From Russula earlei (lineage: Eukaryota > Basidiomycota > Agaricomycetes > Russulales > Russulaceae), in NCBI GenBank assembly GCA_025769875.1, contig JAGFNK010000287.1, forward strand, positions 1-64,000: DNA of 64,000 nt, written 5' to 3'. Of the stretch, positions 1 through 9,014 are shown piece by piece; position 1 is the first letter of the stretch, and every line of letters starts with the position of its first letter. Below the pieces are notes generated by a model, which was not told the DNA's origin, made no database searches, and saw nothing but the letters and a program-made list of their open reading frames with translations. Position numbers and translations under genes: made by a program.

Positions 1-617
1 ACGTTGGAGTATGCTTACTGAGTATGCTCAGTCATGCTCAGTAAGCTGCTGAGTAAGAAGGCTCCTATTTATGAGTAAGAGCCTTTATTGTCCATGTGTT
101 TGCTGCTTTAGTGCATGTGCAAAGCACCTGATTCATTTACTATTAGTTAGTTTAGGGCCAGTCATTTGAGGACTTGTAGTTTGGTTCAGGGAATAGAGTT
201 GCCTATAAGGCCCCTTATATAGTTCTATTAGGGTCCTTAGAGTCGACCCTAATACTTCTACTAAGGTCCTTAGTATTGCTTTATAGTTCGTTCTAAGGTT
301 ATTAGAGTTAGTCTAATAACGCATTGTAGGGCTTTTAGTATCTTGTTAGTGCCTCTTGTAGAGCACTTAGAGTCATCATAAAGGGTCCTTAGGGAGGCTA
401 TAATACTGTCCTTTATTGCTAAAAGGGTTGCCACTTTGTGGGGCTTGCTGTATGTCAATTGTGTGGAGAATCACTCAACTGACAATGCACGCACAATATT
501 GTGGACACCTCTACTCACCCCCTTTGTCTGTGTGAACAGGGTGGCACCATAGAGGCTGGGTTTCCTCTAATAAGGAAGGGTCCTTCAAGGGCCCTCTCTG
601 GGAAATGGTTCATGACA
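1..617 (-). repeat. LTR-A, partial (cut by window edge)
   Basis: The reverse complement begins TGTCATGAACCATT at 617 and matches the start of four other family A LTRs in the window (25002, 32831, 34197, 58493). The window edge removes its TATA/R/U5 end. It interrupts the C-terminal end of the G1 integrase, just after the GPY/F segment. Bases 618-622 (aagag) should be one copy of the target duplication; the other lies outside the window. The inverted repeat around 17-50 (tactgagtatgctcag / catgctcagtaag) is shared by all family members. Confidence 0.85.
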
Positions 618-1660
618 AAGAGGAGATTTGTATGAAAGACGTCATGTATCTTCATGGAAGGAGGTAGTTCCCATTGATAAGCTACCTTGGAAATCTTTTT
701 CCTGATGGGGAATGGTCCATATCATTTGGGCATGATCTTCCAAGCTCCTCATGTCTTCAGGTTTTTCGCTTCTAGCTATACTAGGGTCCCTTCTTTCATT
801 TCCAGTTTGTCTGGGCCTTTGGGTTGTTGTCTCCATTCTAGAAGTTGTTGTGCATCCTTTCTAGATTCTTCTAGTTCTAGGAGTCTATTGGCACTGGCTG
901 GAACATTGTCATTGATAAGGTTGACATCAACCTGGGGTTTAAATGCCATGAGGAGTTCATGAGGCAACTGCCGTGTTACCTCATGTTTCCAAGAGTTGTG
1001 TGTGTATTTGGCAATAGGGAGCATATTGGACCAAGTGTGTTGTTGTTGTCTGGCCCAAAGTCATAGGTATTGTTCTAGCCAGGCATTCATTCATTCTGTT
1101 TGTCCATCTGTTTGGGGGTGAAAGGCTGATGACATGTTCTGTTTGATCCCCAGGGTCTTGCATAGTGATTTGGAGAAATTGGACACAAATTGGGGGTCCC
1201 TATTGGATATGATTCATTTGGGAATTCTGAACCAGGGCATGAGGTGTTTTAGATACTCATGTGCAACACCTGTGCCATCAATGGTTTTGTTACAAGGGAT
1301 GAATTTGGTTGCCTTAGAGCATCCTTGATCAACAATGGTGAGGATGCTATCAAATCCTTCAGATTTAGGGAGATCAGTGATCAGGTCCATTGATACATAT
1401 TGAAACAGGCCTTGTTCAATCTGTGTGTTGATTGGAAACAGGGGGGCTTTCTTTCTATGTACATTGGGTTTGGATTCTTGACATTTTGCGCATCCCTTGA
1501 CATAGTTCTCTACAAATTGTTGTAGTCTGGGTCCTTCGTAGTGTTGTTTCACTAGGTCCCAGGTGTTGGCAATTCCAGGATGTCCTGCAGTAGGAGAGTC
1601 ATGGAATTGTTTGAGGATTTCTCATTGTGTGTCAATTTTATCTGGTAGGTAAGTCATTTG
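618..1660 (-). pseudogene. G1 integrase (zinc finger, core, GPY/F), degenerate
   Basis: The reading starts with an HHCC-like finger (C-A-K-C at about 1490-1500), followed by the core with SMDLITDLPKSEGFDSI around 1350-1390, the region with YHPQTDGQTERMNE-type sequence near 1090-1130, and a GPY/F-like segment (GPFPIRKKIS) at about 690-730. The frame is broken several times and the second catalytic Asp region is damaged. The enzyme would join element cDNA to the chromosome. The LTR-A at 1-617 removes whatever followed, including any chromodomain. It is not functional. Confidence 0.8.
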
Positions 1661-2220
1661 TAAGAAAATTCAGGTGGGAGTAGTGTGGTTTTTCGCTCTT
1701 CTATCCCCTTGTCAAGGTCTTAATGATGAGAAAGTGTGTTGGCAATGGTGTGTGTGTGTCCTGGGATGTGTTCCATGATTATGTTGAAGTCTTGCATACA
1801 TTGCATCCATCTTGTTTGCCATGCTGTCAGTTTTTGTGGTTCTTTGAAGTACATAAGGTTTTTATGGTCTGTTCTGACAACCTCTGGTTCTTTTGCTCCT
1901 AGGAAGAAGGGGAATCCACTTTTTAGACCAAAGATAACTGCTGCTAATTCTTTGTCATGGGTGTCATAGTTTCTTTCAGCATCCAATAATGTTCTGGAGT
2001 AGAAGAATGCTATTGGATGTAGGCCATTGTCATACTTTTGCAAGATGACTACTCCTAAAGCAAATCCAGATGTGTCTGTGTCTAGGAAGAATTGTATTGT
2101 CCAATCAGGGGTATGGAGTACTGGATATTTAGTGCAGGTATTTTTCAGTTCATTGAAGGCCTTCTGTTCTTTATCTTCCCAGGACCATTGTCTGTTCTTT
2201 TTGGTTAGGTCATTGAGTGG
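1661..2220 (-). pseudogene. G1 RNase H domain, degenerate
   Basis: The piece 1720-2043 contains the retroelement RNase H features IAFFYSRTL, ERNYDTHDKELAAVIF and RTDHKNLMYF, followed by QTRWMQ and HIPGHTHTIAN as expected at the end of the domain. In Ty3/gypsy elements it lies between reverse transcriptase and integrase and removes RNA from the RNA-DNA hybrid. Here it is split from the upstream reverse transcriptase frame by stops and a frameshift near 2043-2220. Confidence 0.8.
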
Positions 2221-3049
2221 TCATGCTTTGAAAGAAAAGTTAAGGATGAAGTTTCTGTAAAAGTTACAGAATCCTAAAAAGCTTCTGACTTCTTTCAGTG
2301 ATAGGGGGGTAGGCCATTCACTGATCCCTTTTACTTTGATGGGATCCATTTCTACATTTCCATTACCAATGATGACTGCAAGGTATTCTACCCTTTTTTT
2401 ATGGAATTGACACTTTTCCAGTTTGAGGTATAGGTCATGTTTCTTGAGTTTGGCTAGGATGTGGTTTACTTTGCTTTTGTGTTTCACTTCATCATTTTCT
2501 GTGGCAATGATAATGTCGTCCATGTAGGTTTTAGCCATCCTTAGGCAAGTTCTTCTTGAAAGATGTCATCCATCATTGTTTGAAAGGTTGCTGGGGAGTT
2601 TGTTAGACTGAAGAACATTACTGTGGGTTCAAATAGTCCATTGCTAGTTTTAAAAGCAGCTTTCCATTCATCTCCCTTTTTGTTCCTTATATTGTTGTAT
2701 CCCCATCTGACATCAAACTTGGTGAATAGTTCTTTCCCAGCAAGTCCATGTATCAGTTCTGGGATCAAGGGTAGTGGGTAGACATTAGGTATAGTCAATT
2801 GGTTGAGTTTTCTATAATCTTGGACTGGTCTAAATTTTCTGTCTTTCTTTTTGATGAGGAAAAACCTGCTTGCATAAGGGGAGTTTGACCTTCTAATTCT
2901 GTTTAGTTGTAGGTTTTGCTCCATAAATTTCTATTGTTCATCTTTTTCTTTTGATAATAGGGGATTACCTGACAATTAATTGAAATGGGTTCATCTGGTT
3001 TAAGGTCAATGGCGTGGTCCCATTTCCTTTCTCCAGGAAATCTTTCCAA
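2221..3049 (-). pseudogene. G1 reverse transcriptase, degenerate
   Basis: The upstream piece (2541-2924) has the palm start FLIKKKDRKFRPVQDYRKLN, then YPLPLIPELI and FTKFDVRWGYNNI, where D is the first catalytic Asp. The next piece (2221-2538) starts at the catalytic box as TYMDDIIIA, and ends with VRSFLGFCNFYRNF of the thumb. The catalytic residues are still visible, but a stop separates the halves at 2539-2541 and more stops lie upstream near 2925-3049. It copies element RNA into DNA; this copy cannot encode an intact enzyme. Confidence 0.85.
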
Positions 3050-3664
3050 TTATTTTTCCATAAAGACTTCTTTATATTGGTGATATTGGGGTGGGACTAG
3101 TTCATACCAGGTTTGCTCCTTTTTGTTGGATGTGGCTTCTGCTAGCTGTTGAGCTACTGTTATCTTCTGTAGATTGGTTTGTAGCCATAGCTCATCTCCT
3201 TCCCAAAATGGAATGGTTTTGATCCAATCTGGTGTTGCTGTCTGGGTTGTTAACTTTATCCTTCCAGTGGTAATCCCTTTTGACCAATTGATCTTTGGAT
3301 TCATCGCTTCTAAGAATGGATATCCTAGAATCATAGTGTCTTGTCCAATATTGGCTACAAGGAATTGATGTCTGCTTTTTTGACCTAGTAGTTCCAATTC
3401 ACATTCTATCTTCAAGGTGATCTTTCCTGATTGATTGAAAGTGCCATCAACATTTCTGACATTCCTTGGTGGTATCAGTTTTTTAGTTTCAATCTGGAGT
3501 TCTTTGACTGTTTTGGGGGATATAAAACATTCTGTTGCTCCACTATCCACCAATGCTAACTTTTCAGCCTTGTCTGATTCAGTGTAAATAGTAACTTTTA
3601 CTTGCATTGATTTCTTAAGAGACTTGTACAATGGATCAACTTTAAGAGCCCAGGTGATGGCCAA
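3050..3664 (-). pseudogene. G1 aspartic protease and linker
   Basis: A 204-residue open stretch contains LALVDSGATECFI at residues 36-48, the DSGA active site of retroviral-type aspartic proteases. ILGYPFLEAMNPKINW near residue 112 is the downstream flap and conserved Gly region. Its end (YHQYKEVFMEK) leads to reverse transcriptase, as usual. It would cut the Gag-Pol polyprotein. The same architecture recurs in G2 and G7 (DSGATENF) and in G5 and G6 (DSGAEGMI). This is the longest uninterrupted piece of G1. Confidence 0.85.
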
Positions 3665-6218
3665 TACACTCAGGCTTCCACAAAATCCTGCTCCTCCTCC
3701 TCCTCTCCCATCAGAGCCTTGATGAAGGCTTTTCTGTTCTCAACTGAGAGGGCCTTAGCCATCTTTGCTAGTTTGATGACAGTGTTATCTTCAATGACCT
3801 CCACAATGGAGGATTCAGATGTGGTGTTCGTGTCAGTGGCACATGCACACATTGCTTCATGCTTTGCTTTCATGGGGCAGTCTTGAGCTAGGTGGCCTCA
3901 TAGGGAGCATCTTCTTTCTTCATGATGTTTTTGTTTTTCAGCTTCTGTCACGGTAACTAGCCATGTCAGTTCACAAGCAGAAAACAAGTTGATGATAGTA
4001 AGGTGTTCAAGAAACAGGCTGGTTCCCATGTATACTGAGTAAAGATCCCTGCAGTGGTCGAAGTGTTTATGCTAAACAGGTTATGGCCAATAGACCCTTC
4101 CTAGTACGACTCGGTCCGTGGAGAAGCTAGGGTAAGTTTATAATGGGATAGACTAGGGCTGGTTCCACTAGCTATATGCGTTCAAGTCCGTTGGGGACCT
4201 TGAACAACACAGAGAGAGTAGAGGAAGGTAGGTCTTAAAGGAGGAGAGCTCTTCTCAGGGGAGTGAAGAGAGACTCTTAGGAAAGGAAGGGGAAGGTGAA
4301 GAGTAGATGGTAGATGGTGTGTGAAGAGTTGATGAAATGGAGAGGTGGATGTGGTTTGAGGATTAGGAGCGAAGTGGGTTGCAGGAGAATATGTTGGACA
4401 AGAGTAGGTTGGATTCTACAAGAGACCAAGCTTAGGGCTTTGGTCACAAAGTACTGAGCTTATATATACAGGAGAAGCACAGCAATAGCTGCGCTTTGAC
4501 TGTGCTACTAGTATAGTAGGAGTCATAATAAGTAGGAGTCATAGGAATGAGGCCACGAATGAGTCAGAACCAAGTAACTGTGCTGCACAGTAGGTGCGCA
4601 GCATTGCACAGTCAAAACTAAGAAGTGAATATAAATGGAAAGAGAACCAAACAAAGGGAAAGTAACAGCAATCCAGTGTTACCTGGACGTGTATGGATCA
4701 CATGATAACACAGAAGGGATCACAAGACGTAAGAGATCACAAGACCAGTAAGTAAAGGGATGTACGCAAGTAAGCAGTCCATAGCAAGAGGTAAGAAGTA
4801 GACGTAAAAGGAAAATGGTTGTAACAGCTTCGGTAGTTGCCTTTCATGTGGCACCAGTGCTGGTATCCATCGCGTTTGGGTCGCACGGTGGGAGGTGAGG
4901 TCCAGCAGGTGTGGCTGTTTGGTTGTTGCTGCATGATCCCCAGCTAGTGAGTTGTCCCCATCTGTGGTTTGTGTTGGTGGAGGGGCTGCGCCCACATGCA
5001 ATTGCATGGTTGGAGATGATGGCATGCTTGTGCATCCATATGCAATGATGTTTCTGTGTGGCAGAGACCCAATCAGCAAATGTCATGGGGTTTTCCATCT
5101 CAAGGCATGATTCAACAAGGCTGTGAGGCAGGCCACATGTGAAAAGTTGCATGACTGTTGGTTCATCAATGTCGAGGTCTGCTCGTTTAGCCAGCAACTG
5201 GAATTTGGAGATGTATTCATCAAGAAGGCCATCTTTCATTTTTAAGTCCTTGAGTTTATCTTGAGCTTTCTCACATTCAGCATAATCCGTGAACGCATGT
5301 TGGAATTGTTGCTGTAGGGCTTCCCAAGCTGTTAACCCAAGGGGAATGTTGGTTGGGTTGTCCTGTACATCTTTGAGCCACTGGTCCATGGTTGTGACCC
5401 ATCCTTTGACCTTGGGGCCTTCCATAGGTGCACTTCTTAATAGGGTCTCAAGCAATTTTGTTGTCATGATTCATGGACATGAAACAGCAGAACATGATGA
5501 GGAACACATGCATTCATGCTTGATCACCATTGAAAGCCTTGGGGGGAATTCCTTCCAACTTCCCATTTTCTGGTTCGTGGTTGTCATGGCTTTCATTGTT
5601 TTGTGTGTAGAAATTGTCAGGATCAGGGTCAGGGCTTGGGAGGCATCTTCCATGACCTCTGAAGCCTTGAGATGTGGATGTGTGGGGGGGTGCTTGTGTC
5701 ATTCTGGATGATGCAGGTTGTGGGTTAGTTGATTCTGGGTTGGTGGCAGTGATGAAAATATTCATCATCATCATGGGCTTGAACTCCATTGGAGCATCAG
5801 CATGTGGTATGGGTCCAGGTGTTGGTGTGCAACTGGGAGCTTTTGAACTGAGGAGTGGTTCTCCTGAGTCTATGAGTTGTTTGAGGTCAATTCCTTTGAG
5901 AGGGCTTTGAGTGAGTCAAAAGGCTGGGTGGGCAATGCACATCACTTCCCAGGTGGTTCCATGTCTCATGATTTTGAACCACAAGCCATAGATGTGGCTT
6001 AAGGCTACCTTGGTGTTCCTCCAGGTGGCACAGTATCCCATCCATGGTATGCCATTGGTGCCTACAGTAAAGAAGTCAAGGCTGTCATCAAACATAGTCA
6101 TGCTGGGGACATTTTTCTCTTGATTGGGGGGAAGTTCAAAGGGGCATCTGAGAGCTGCTAGTCCTTCAATAGTTGGCTTGCTTAGCCCCTTGTATCTCCA
6201 GTCTCAAACTGTAGTCAT
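3665..6218 (-). pseudogene. G1 gag, split by solo LTR-B
   Basis: The likely start is the ATG at 6218; the sister copy G3 has the same start (MTTVQDWRY) at 15647. The N-terminal part has FDDSLDFFTVGT and TWRNTKVALSHIY. The capsid-like region at 4844-5467 has DQWLKDVQDNPTNIPLGLTA and LLDEYISKFQLLAKRADLD, typical of retrotransposon gag. A zinc knuckle remnant, CSL-stop-GHLAQDC, lies at 3880-3905 with a TGA stop inside it at 3898-3900. The acidic tail ends at 3670. The solo LTR at 3946-4826 separates capsid from knuckle. Confidence 0.75.
3946..4826 (-). repeat. Solo LTR-B, target duplication GCTTC
   Basis: It runs from TGTCACGGTAACTAGC to GGTTGTAACA (881 bp) with GCTTC at both 3941-3945 and 4827-4831. 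The sense strand is minus, judged from the TATATATAAG box (copy at 47261 reads plus). No internal region is attached, so it is a solo LTR left by LTR-LTR recombination. G3 carries the equivalent uninterrupted gag sequence near 14219-14250. It matches 43297-44182 and 47261-48152. Confidence 0.93.
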
Positions 6219-6281
6219 GTTGAGAGAGAAATCAATATATTCTGTTGGCATATGGTTCAGGGTCAAGGGTTCAGAGAAGAG

Positions 6282-6294
6282 AGGCTTGTTCTAA
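6282..6294 (-). promoter_or_regulatory. Candidate primer-binding site of G1 (self-primer type)
   Basis: Immediately internal to the 5' LTR the minus strand reads TTAGAACAAGCCT. G3 has the same 12 bases in the same place (15979-15990). The complement AGGCTTGTTCT is nearly present in the LTR downstream of its TATA box: AGGCTTGTCCT in this copy and AAGCTTGTTCTC in the solo copy at 41476-41966. This suggests priming by the element's own 5' RNA end, not by a tRNA. No tRNA 3' end was recognised as a match. Confidence 0.5.
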
Positions 6295-6779
6295 TGTCAC
6301 TGACTGGGGATGGTGTCACTGACAAATTGGTTCATGCACAAGATGAGTGCAGGGAAATTGAGCAAGATGACAAGTTCTCATGAGAGTCAGGGTTCTTGGT
6401 GACAACACAGCAAAGGCTAGTGTGTACCACAGAGTGGAGAAGTGTCTGAGAAGTCTTCACATCCAGAAGACTTGACAAACTAGAGATATTCAGAGGAAGA
6501 GCTTGAAGGCTCAAAGACAGATGATTTGTGAGGAGTTCAACCAGTATATTCACAGGAGGACAAGCCTAAGGCTTATTCTCCTTCAATAAGGGTCTTTATA
6601 TACAAGTATCCTACTATATCAAATAGCAGCTATACATCGATCAGGGTGGGCACATGGAGGAGTCATGTCAAAACACATGTCAGAGGTAAGTGAGTCATAA
6701 TACACAAGTTTGTCGCAAGGTCATGTCTGAATAAGGCTATCCTGGTTGCAGTCCGATCCAAGTTGTCAGTTCTGTGACA
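6295..6779 (-). repeat. 5' LTR of G1 (family H)
   Basis: On the plus strand it reads TGTCACTGACTGGGG to CTGTGACA (485 bp). The minus-strand TATATAAAG box is near 6595-6605. The related solo LTR-H (41476-41966) has perfect target duplications, which fixes the family ends. Outside it, at 6780, the G2 integrase frame resumes. Confidence 0.8.
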
Positions 6780-6975
6780 GGCAACTTGGTGATGAAATCT
6801 ATAGCTATAGTTTGAAAGGGGGTTGCTTCTGCCTTGAGTGTCATCGGATATATTGGTGGTTCATTACATCTTTTGATAGTTTTGTTTGACTGACATGTTG
6901 TGCATCCTTTGAGGTAATTTTGAATCACTTGTCTTTGGTTAGGCATTGGATCACTAGTAACTGCCTTGATTAATT
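6780..6975 (-). pseudogene. G2 integrase fragment
   Basis: The reading gives QVIQNYLKGCTTCQSNK, the CxxC half of the HHCC finger, then TPFQTIAIDFITKLPV, the first catalytic Asp region of the integrase core. It stops where the G1 LTR begins at 6779. The upstream histidines of the finger are missing because the sequence jumps from the reverse transcriptase thumb at about 6975. The rest of the core should lie left of G1, outside the window. Confidence 0.75.
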
Positions 6976-8060
6976 TGTCAAGAGCTCCTCAACATTTGTC
7001 CATCCACTGAAAAGGGACCCCCTTTTTGAGTAGCCACATTATAGGCAGAGCTATGGTTGAGAAATTTGGTATGAATGGCCGGTGATATCCTATCATTCCC
7101 AGGGCCACCTGTATGTCTGTTTTGTCCTTGCATTCTCTTGGTCACTTGCTCAACCCTTTGATCTTTGAAGGGTCTACATGTATTCTTCCTTCTTTGGCTA
7201 TCCATCCCAAGATTTCTATTCTTTCCTTCTCAAATTCACACTTGGATACCTTCAGAAAGTATTAGTTTTGCTCCATCAAGTCTAAATATTCATGCACAAT
7301 TTTCAATGTAGGGCATGAGTTCCTTTTTGGCATCATTATGATCCAGTCATCCAAATAATTGGTGACATTTTCTGGGTATAAATGAAGCAATGGCCAAAAC
7401 TCTCTCCTCATAGAATGTGAGAAGTATGCTGGGGCATTTCTTAACCCAAATTGCATTACTTTCAGGATATAGGTCCCCATGGGTGTTTTGAAGGCTGCCT
7501 TCAATTGATCTTCTTCCACTATCCTCATATTGTTATACCCTTTGACAATGTCAAACATTGAGAAAAGGCCATTATTTTGGACTCATTCCATAATTCTTTG
7601 AATACTTTCCAAAGTATTGTTGTCAGGTATTGTCCATTGATTTAATTTCCTGTAGTTGATGATCAACATTTTCTCTTTACTGTCCTTTTTGCCAATAAAG
7701 AACACAGGTGACATGTAATTGGATGCCCCTGGTTTGATGTACCCTTTCTCCAATTCTTCTTTGAGGTAGTTTCTTAAATATTCCTTTCTTCTTGAGACAA
7801 AGGATAGATCTTGCAATCTAATGATCTAGGAGCATCAGGGAATAAGTTTATCTTCATATCTTCTTCTCTACTAGGGGGAAAGCATGTAGAGGCCTCCTTG
7901 GAAAAGACTTTTGCATGTTGTCCATATTCTTCAGGTAAGTCTTGTTCCATTAATTTTTGAGTTTTCAAATTCTGATCCCTAGCCCATTCTTGGGCCAAGC
8001 TAGTCTTGTGAATATATATGGCTTGATCCTCTCTTGGCTTTCCACATTTCCTAACTGCTT
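6976..8060 (-). pseudogene. G2 reverse transcriptase, degenerate; RNase H deleted
   Basis: Pieces in different frames carry the N-terminal linker (HAKVFSKEASTCFPP at about 7905), YIKPGASNYMSPVFFIGKKD, FDIVKGYNNMRIVE, FGLRNAPAYF and the catalytic box as NYLDDWIIM near 7350. After the thumb (INSLIKGSKG-type region, 7120-7200, and FSVDGQM near 7000) the sequence goes directly to integrase finger sequence at 6946, so the whole RNase H region of roughly 400 bp is absent. G7 has the matching segment at 62788-63278. Confidence 0.75.
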
Positions 8061-8517
8061 TTAGTTGCAGAGATTTGGTATAGAGATTGAGGTACTTGAG
8101 TCATGCACTTTCTAGGCACAAATAACCTTCTTTGAGTTCCCCTTTTTTCCAGTCCATGGTCAGTTCAAATTCCCAAAGAAAGGGATATCCTAGTATAACT
8201 TGATCTCCTCCCAAGGATGTGATATAAAATTTTTGTAATTTGTTCCAGTTGTTATAATGGATCCTAAGCCAACAGAAGTGTTTAAGTTCCCCTTTCTTGT
8301 TTTCAGTTCCATCCACATTTTGAACCATCATTGGTTCTTGAAGGGCTTGTCTTCCTATTCCCAGTCTTGTCCAAGTCTCTTCATCCAAGAAGTTTTCAGT
8401 TGCTCCACTGTCTAGCAGAGCCTTTTCAGTGGCCACTCCTTGCACTGTGTGAAATGAAAAGGGGATGTTCATAGTTGCAATTCTCCTAATGTACACGGTG
8501 CAAGTTACTGCTGCCCT
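8061..8517 (-). pseudogene. G2 aspartic protease
   Basis: The product contains EKALLDSGATENFLDEETW, the DSGA protease active site, and VILGYPFLWEFELTMDWKKG downstream. The sister protease in G7 has DSGATENFINHSAWKRL and VILGYPFLYEFDPTINWKKG. The apparent N-terminal MVISTR residues belong to the LTR-C inserted at 8518. The true upstream junction with gag resumes at 9015. It would process Gag-Pol. Confidence 0.82.
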
Positions 8518-9009
8518 TGTTGAGATTACCACTGCTTTGGGCAGTCTGATGTAATCACAGCCCAGTCATGTTAACATGTCAGCTCCCATTGGACCAGGCA
8601 TTCCTGGCTCACACACATCGCTCATGCATCGGATCAGCCCAGACCAGCTCAGCTCAGATGCTGCAGTCTGCATATGTTACAATGATAAGTTAATTGATGA
8701 CAATTGGTAGCTACTACTGACTGATCCTTCATGATACAAGTTGGTAGTTATGATTACTTTGCTTAGAGACACTTTCGCATATTTAAGAGGCACTCAATTA
8801 GCTAGATTGCTTCAGTCTTGTCTTACACAATACTGAAGTGAGTACCTACTGTTTCCTATCTTATCTATCACATCTAATCACACATTGTAGATATCTTTTG
8901 ATAGGTATTACTGATTTACAGTCTTGTCTTACACAATACTGAAATATCTTTTGATAGATCTTAAGGATCTTATTGCTGTTATCATAACCTGTGCCCATCT
9001 GCTTCAACA
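8518..9009 (+). repeat. Solo LTR-C (copia A/B type), target duplication GCCCT
   Basis: It runs TGTTGAGATTACC to CTGCTTCAACA (492 bp), with GCCCT at 8513-8517 and 9010-9014. It is the reverse complement of the LTRs flanking copia element A (22226, 29526). A candidate TATTTAAG box lies near 8779. The G7 protease region at 63770-63800 is the uninterrupted equivalent (attcttcctaagccaggcc). Two internal direct repeats (cagtcttgtcttacacaatactga) flank the presumed transcript start. Confidence 0.93.
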
Positions 9010-9014
9010 GCCCT

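Larger units (their letters stand above)
618..6779 (-). mobile_element. Ty3/gypsy retrotransposon G1, degenerate, 3' end cut
   Basis: Reading from 6779 down, the order is 5' LTR, gag with zinc knuckle, protease, reverse transcriptase, RNase H and integrase, which is the Ty3/gypsy order. The 3' end and 3' LTR are beyond the LTR-A at 1-617. It lies in the integrase of G2: on its right, G2 coding sequence resumes at 6780 (ggcaa, probably one target duplication copy). All frames carry stops and frameshifts, and a solo LTR-B cuts gag. G3 (13969-16142) is a sister copy. Confidence 0.85.

Noticed and set aside
8518..8532. Start of the G2 protease at MVISTR
   Set aside because: These codons belong to the inserted LTR-C, not to the protease.
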